Shown: piece after piece, positions 39,577-43,210 of the stretch | Layout of the letters: every line of letters starts with the position of its first letter | Numbering within the stretch: position 1 is the stretch's first letter | Source: Candidatus Nomurabacteria bacterium | GTDB taxonomy: Bacteria; Patescibacteriota; Minisyncoccia; Phycocordibacterales; CAIJYI01 | DNA length: 43,210 nucleotides | Reading direction: 5' to 3' | Assembly: GCA_943356445.1 (NCBI GenBank) | Contig: CALREZ010000008.1 | Location: 1 to 43,210 of the forward strand | The notes under the pieces: generated by a model | What the model was told of the DNA's origin: nothing | Seen by the model: only the letters and a program-made list of their open reading frames with translations | Database searches by the model: none | Position numbers and translations under genes: made by a program

Positions 39577-39644
39577 GAGACACCTCCGTAAAAAAATGAA
39601 ATACTCTAAACGCACAGTACCACATGTTTTAATCTTACACAAGA

Positions 39645-39675
39645 AAAAAGGGCGGAGATGCTCCGCCCTTTCTAT
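39645..39675 (-). terminator. terminator of the M3 peptidase gene
   Basis: GGGCGGAG / CTCCGCCC with a T6 run on the minus strand, right after the stop at 39679. Confidence 0.9.
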
Positions 39676-39678
39676 TCC

Positions 39679-41724
39679 TTATTTTACAAATCCATATTGG
39701 CGCAAAAGCGCTTCTTCGGTCGGTTTGCGTCCGCGGAAAGCAATATAGCTTTCCATAAACGGACGAGAGCCTCCGCGAGAGAGAAGTTCATCCAAGAATT
39801 TCTTACCCATATCCCAGTTGATCGTTCCGTCTTCTTTTACAAAAGCGGAAAAAGCATCGGAAGCAAGAACATCGGCCCACATATAGCTGTAATAGCCGGC
39901 AGAGTAACCTCCTCCAAAAATATGGCCGAAACTGCAGGTTGTACGAGCATATTCGGGAAGCGTTATCATCGGAAAAATATCCGCAGACACTTTTCTGAAC
40001 AAATCATTCGCTTGGCCGGCATTTTCCGGAACATATTCGGAATAAAGTCGGAAGTCGCTGATACTGAGAGAAAGCTGCCGCGCGACAAAGTATCCTCGCC
40101 CGAAGTTTTTGGCTCTTTTCATTTTTGCAAAAAGTTCTTCGGGGAGTTTCTCGCCGGTTTCGTAATGTCCGGAAAGCAGATCCACTCCCTCGCGCATCCA
40201 ATAGAAATTTTCCATGAATTGACTCGCGAGTTCAACGCCGTCCCACGGAACGCCGTTTATTCCGGAAACGGAAGGAACTGTGCACCTCGTAAGAAGATGT
40301 TGAAGGTTATGTCCAAATTCGTGCAGAACCGTTTCCACCTCATCAGAAGTAAGCAGCGCGGGAGTATCGCCGTTCGGAGCGTTGAAGTTGCAGGTAACAT
40401 ACCCCACAGGAAGCTGAACGCTTCCATCGGGAAGACCCCGGCGAATGATGGCTTCATCCATCCATGCTCCGGGTCTTTTTCCTTCCGCTCGTTCATAAAG
40501 ATCCAAGTAAATCCCGCCGGATATTTCATTTTCCGCGTTATACATATCAAAGTACTTCGCGTCGGCATGCCACAAAACGACATCTTTTCTTTCTTTGAAC
40601 GAAATTCCGTACAGTTTGTTCACGATGGTAAACATTCCGTCAAGAACTTTCGGAAGAGGAAAGTACTTTCGCACTTCTTCTTGAGAGAAAGCATATTTCT
40701 CCTCTTTTGCCCGGTCAAAGTAATAAGCGATATCCCATGGTTCAAGCTTTTTTATGCCATCTTTTTTGAACGCATATTCGGAAAGAGAAGAGATCTCTTC
40801 CGACAAAGGGACTCTCGCTTTCGACAGTATCCCGTTTTGAAAATCAATAACTTCTTTTTCGCTCGTCGCCATCCTCGTGGCAAGTTCCCTTTCTGCCTGG
40901 TTTTTAAACCCGAGCAATTGAGATTTTTCATACGTCAAAGCCAGTATTTCTTCCACAATCGGATTATTGTCCCACTTGCCGGCGTTGGGGCCGACATCGG
41001 AGGCGCGCGTTACCCATGCTTTATGGAATTCACGACGGAGCTCTCGATTTTTGGCGTTTTCCAAAATAGTGATATAGGTGGCTTGCCCGAGAAAAAACAA
41101 GAAACCGATCTTTCCCTGATCTTCGGCGTTTTTTCGGGCAATCTGTTTCGTGCTTTCAGGCAGTCCTTCAAGCAGATTTTCATCGGAAACAAACTTGCTC
41201 CACGCTTCGGGTGTTGAAGATGACCGGATGTTCTCGCCATACTTCCGACTCAAGGTCGTCATACGAAGAGAGATTTCTTTGCATCGTTCTTTTTTGTCTT
41301 TTGGCAAGTCTATACCGCTCAAACGGAATCCGCGCATGGAAAGATCAATATCCATTTTTTCTTCTTCAGAGAGAGATTGATATGCGTCGCTTTCCGCCAT
41401 CGTTTTGATGACGCGATACCATTCTTCATTTTGCGATATTTCCGAACTGAAAGCGGTGCCCTTTTCTTGGCAGCGCGCGTACGCATCTTTATTGATCCGA
41501 GGTTCGTCAACGCCTTTCAAATGAGATATGGGAGACCATAGTTTGCGCATTTGATCTCGAATTTCATCAAGCAACTCAAAATCTTTCAGCGTGCAAGTTT
41601 CTGTTTTTGCAATAAGCCGTTCCACTTCGGAGCGGTAAGCGGCGATGAGCGCGTCATATTCTTTTTCCATTTGTTCAACGGAGATATTCGCCCAGTCATA
41701 GATAATCGGTATTTGTTTTTGCAT
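39679..41724 (-). CDS. M3-family oligopeptidase (PrlC/Dcp-like), 681 aa
   Basis: A cytoplasmic zinc metallopeptidase that degrades short peptides. The zinc site is HEFGH in VETVLHEFGHNLQHLLT. Further M3 features are FDMYNAENEISGGIYLDLYERAEGKRPGAW, PVGYVTCNFN and the third-ligand helix GVELASQFMENFYW. The C-terminal YSYMWADVLASDAFSAF matches the family end. The length is usual for oligopeptidase A. GGAAG 5 nt before ATG acts as the Shine-Dalgarno. Confidence 0.95.
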   Translation of the reverse strand: MQKQIPIIYDWANISVEQMEKEYDALIAAYRSEVERLIAKTETCTLKDFELLDEIRDQMRKLWSPISHLKGVDEPRINKDAYARCQEKGTAFSSEISQNEEWYRVIKTMAESDAYQSLSEEEKMDIDLSMRGFRLSGIDLPKDKKERCKEISLRMTTLSRKYGENIRSSSTPEAWSKFVSDENLLEGLPESTKQIARKNAEDQGKIGFLFFLGQATYITILENAKNRELRREFHKAWVTRASDVGPNAGKWDNNPIVEEILALTYEKSQLLGFKNQAERELATRMATSEKEVIDFQNGILSKARVPLSEEISSLSEYAFKKDGIKKLEPWDIAYYFDRAKEEKYAFSQEEVRKYFPLPKVLDGMFTIVNKLYGISFKERKDVVLWHADAKYFDMYNAENEISGGIYLDLYERAEGKRPGAWMDEAIIRRGLPDGSVQLPVGYVTCNFNAPNGDTPALLTSDEVETVLHEFGHNLQHLLTRCTVPSVSGINGVPWDGVELASQFMENFYWMREGVDLLSGHYETGEKLPEELFAKMKRAKNFGRGYFVARQLSLSISDFRLYSEYVPENAGQANDLFRKVSADIFPMITLPEYARTTCSFGHIFGGGYSAGYYSYMWADVLASDAFSAFVKEDGTINWDMGKKFLDELLSRGGSRPFMESYIAFRGRKPTEEALLRQYGFVK

Positions 41725-41746
41725 ATTTTCTTCCTTTTTTGTCTTG

Positions 41747-43210
41747 TTAAACAGCCTTTTGTCTGGGATTCAGAGTAGCATTTTTCAGTATTTTGTCAAC
41801 GATGATGGCGAATTTTTCACCCCTGAAAAATTCATTTTTGAATTTCTCAAAACTGGCGGATCCGGGGGAGAAGAGAACGATTCCCTTTCTTTGAGAAAGC
41901 GCTTGGAAAGCAAAGTCAGCGCATTCTTCCAATGTTTCAAAAAGAAGTATTTTTTTGTCTTTGAAGAAATGTATTTTCTTGAGTTCCAGAATAAGTTTTT
42001 TGGTTGCGGAGCCGTTCAAAAGGATAAGATTTGCCGGAGTAAGCGTTTTCTTTATCTCTTTCGCCAGTTCGCGAAATTCCAAATCTTTATCCGTTCCGCC
42101 GGTAATCAAAATCGGTTTCGGGAAACGACGAAGAATGGCAATAGTCGCATCTGGAGAAGTCCCAGCGCTGTCATTCACAATCATCAACCCCTTTTTTGCG
42201 ACGATAATTTCTTGACGAAAAGGAATTTGAGGAAGCGTTTCTATAATCTTTTTTGTTATGGGAAATTTCGGATCAAACAAAATAATGGAAAGTACGGTCG
42301 CCAAGAGATTTTCCAAATTATGGATTCCCATCGCTTCGGAAAACTTTTTTACATCAAGAATTTCTTTTTCTTTTTTCCCTTCTCTGAAAACCATCTTTCC
42401 TTCTTTAATAAACATCCCGTTCTTTCCTTTTGACAGCGGTTTTTTGGAAAAATAATAGAGTTTCGCTTTGGGTTTTTTGGAGAGATAAAACTTCGTCCAT
42501 TCATTATCGGCGTTTAAAATAAGAATATCATTTTCGGTTTGGTCTTTAAAAATGTTGGCTTTCGCGCCGGCATAGTCTTCCATTCCTCCTTGGTATCGGT
42601 TGAGATGATCGGGTGTGAGATTGGTCACTACGGCAATATGAGGAGCGCTTCCGGAATGAGGAAGATATTCCAATTGCCACGAAGACATCTCGGCAACAAC
42701 CGGACGACTTTCGTCTTTCAGCAAAGAAAGTTCTTTCAAAAAAGCATGTTTCGGATTATTGCCGGTAGGAATAAAATCCCCATACTTTTTAGACAAAATA
42801 TGAGCGATCCATGAAGTGGTCGTTGATTTTCCACGGGTTCCCGTTACGGCAACCACCGGATTCTTTACGAAACGGAAAAATAGGCTCGCATCGTTTTCTA
42901 TCTGTTTTCCCGCTTTTTTTGACACGGCAAGATACGGACTTTCTCTCGGAACGCCCGGGCCGAGAACGATAATGTCGTGAGAAGAAAAGTCTTCTTCGCG
43001 CTGGCCTCCAAGGACAAAACGAATCCCCTTCTTCTCTTTCGGAGTAAATAATTTCATGGATTCTTCCAGCTCTTTTTCCGAGCGCATATCCGTCACGGTA
43101 ACTTTCGCTCCGTTTTGAAACAGCCATTTTGCCGTTGCCGCCCCTCCGCCGTAAATTCCGAGAATAACGACCAGCACCTTTTTGTTTTTGAGAAATTCTT
43201 TTGGTTCCAT
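41747..43210 (-). CDS. murD: UDP-N-acetylmuramoyl-L-alanine:D-glutamate ligase (MurD), 487 aa, at the window edge
   Basis: Adds D-glutamate to UDP-MurNAc-L-Ala in peptidoglycan synthesis. The N-terminal Rossmann-type domain (VLVVILGIYGGGAATAKWL), the ATP loop VAVTGTRGKSTTTSWIAHIL, the central-domain motif NLTPDHLNRY, and the C-terminal ligase domain VNDSAGTSPDATIAILRRF are in order. The ATG coincides with the last base of the window, so this may or may not be the true start. It is 22 bp upstream of the M3 gene on the same strand. Confidence 0.95.
   Translation of the reverse strand: MEPKEFLKNKKVLVVILGIYGGGAATAKWLFQNGAKVTVTDMRSEKELEESMKLFTPKEKKGIRFVLGGQREEDFSSHDIIVLGPGVPRESPYLAVSKKAGKQIENDASLFFRFVKNPVVAVTGTRGKSTTTSWIAHILSKKYGDFIPTGNNPKHAFLKELSLLKDESRPVVAEMSSWQLEYLPHSGSAPHIAVVTNLTPDHLNRYQGGMEDYAGAKANIFKDQTENDILILNADNEWTKFYLSKKPKAKLYYFSKKPLSKGKNGMFIKEGKMVFREGKKEKEILDVKKFSEAMGIHNLENLLATVLSIILFDPKFPITKKIIETLPQIPFRQEIIVAKKGLMIVNDSAGTSPDATIAILRRFPKPILITGGTDKDLEFRELAKEIKKTLTPANLILLNGSATKKLILELKKIHFFKDKKILLFETLEECADFAFQALSQRKGIVLFSPGSASFEKFKNEFFRGEKFAIIVDKILKNATLNPRQKAV

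Noticed and set aside
39658-41217. 519-aa plus-strand ORF
   Set aside because: It is antisense to the M3 peptidase gene, which has a complete family signature, RBS and terminator; the antisense ORF has no recognisable domain.

Overview
The window looks like a chromosomal segment of a Patescibacteria (CPR) bacterium, most likely of the Parcubacteria group. This is an inference from gene content and style: a reduced housekeeping set, a huge S74-type/GIGTTSP repeat surface protein, ftsE/ftsX, a short RF2, many AT-rich hairpin repeats, and many genes whose -10 box sits only a few bases before the start codon. UGA is used as a stop and an RF2 is encoded, so the genetic code is standard.

Region 1 (about 459-18533) is an accessory element inserted at the 3' end of a tRNA-Gln(CUG) gene. 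A 42-44 bp direct repeat that includes the last bases of the tRNA marks both ends (459-500 and 18490-18533). A third, partial copy at 1758-1786 splits off a Fic-protein module. The element carries a serine recombinase next to the tRNA and is dense in defence-type genes: a Fic protein, a UDG-like protein, an AAA ATPase with a zinc-hook CxxC and a HEPN-like RX4H motif (RloC/PrrC-like), Vsr, a protein in which a complete LexA is fused to a C5-cytosine methyltransferase, a convergent restriction endonuclease, a stand-alone PD-(D/E)XK nuclease, a ParB-like/N4-N6 methyltransferase with a terminase-small-subunit-like HTH protein, and a TIGR02391/HEPN protein. It also holds a metabolic cassette: a dehydroquinate-synthase-like sugar-phosphate cyclase, two NUDIX hydrolases and a nucleotidyltransferase-kinase fusion. 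The LexA-methyltransferase fusion is the best candidate for an undescribed system, since it would tie modification and expression of a restriction system to SOS-type autoproteolysis.

Region 2 (18.6-24.2 kb) is nitrogen and nucleotide metabolism: a zinc-ribbon protein, glutamine synthetase, a possible amidoligase, CTP synthase and a 51-aa orphan gene. Region 3 (24.2-32.1 kb) is one giant surface protein gene of about 2,612 codons with about 108 repeats of 17 residues, split in this sequence by a run of seven G's. Region 4 (32.2-43.2 kb) is core: ftsX, ftsE, prfB, an M48 protease, two tRNA-Thr genes (one preceded by a 55-bp tandem repeat), a GGDEF protein, a small coiled-coil gene with a consensus promoter, a MazG-like gene, a DUF4105 gene, an EamA transporter, an M3 oligopeptidase and murD.

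Two styles of translation start are visible. Many genes have a -10 box 3-7 bases before ATG, consistent with leaderless transcripts. A few small orphan genes have near-consensus sigma-70 promoters, strong Shine-Dalgarno sites and their own terminators.
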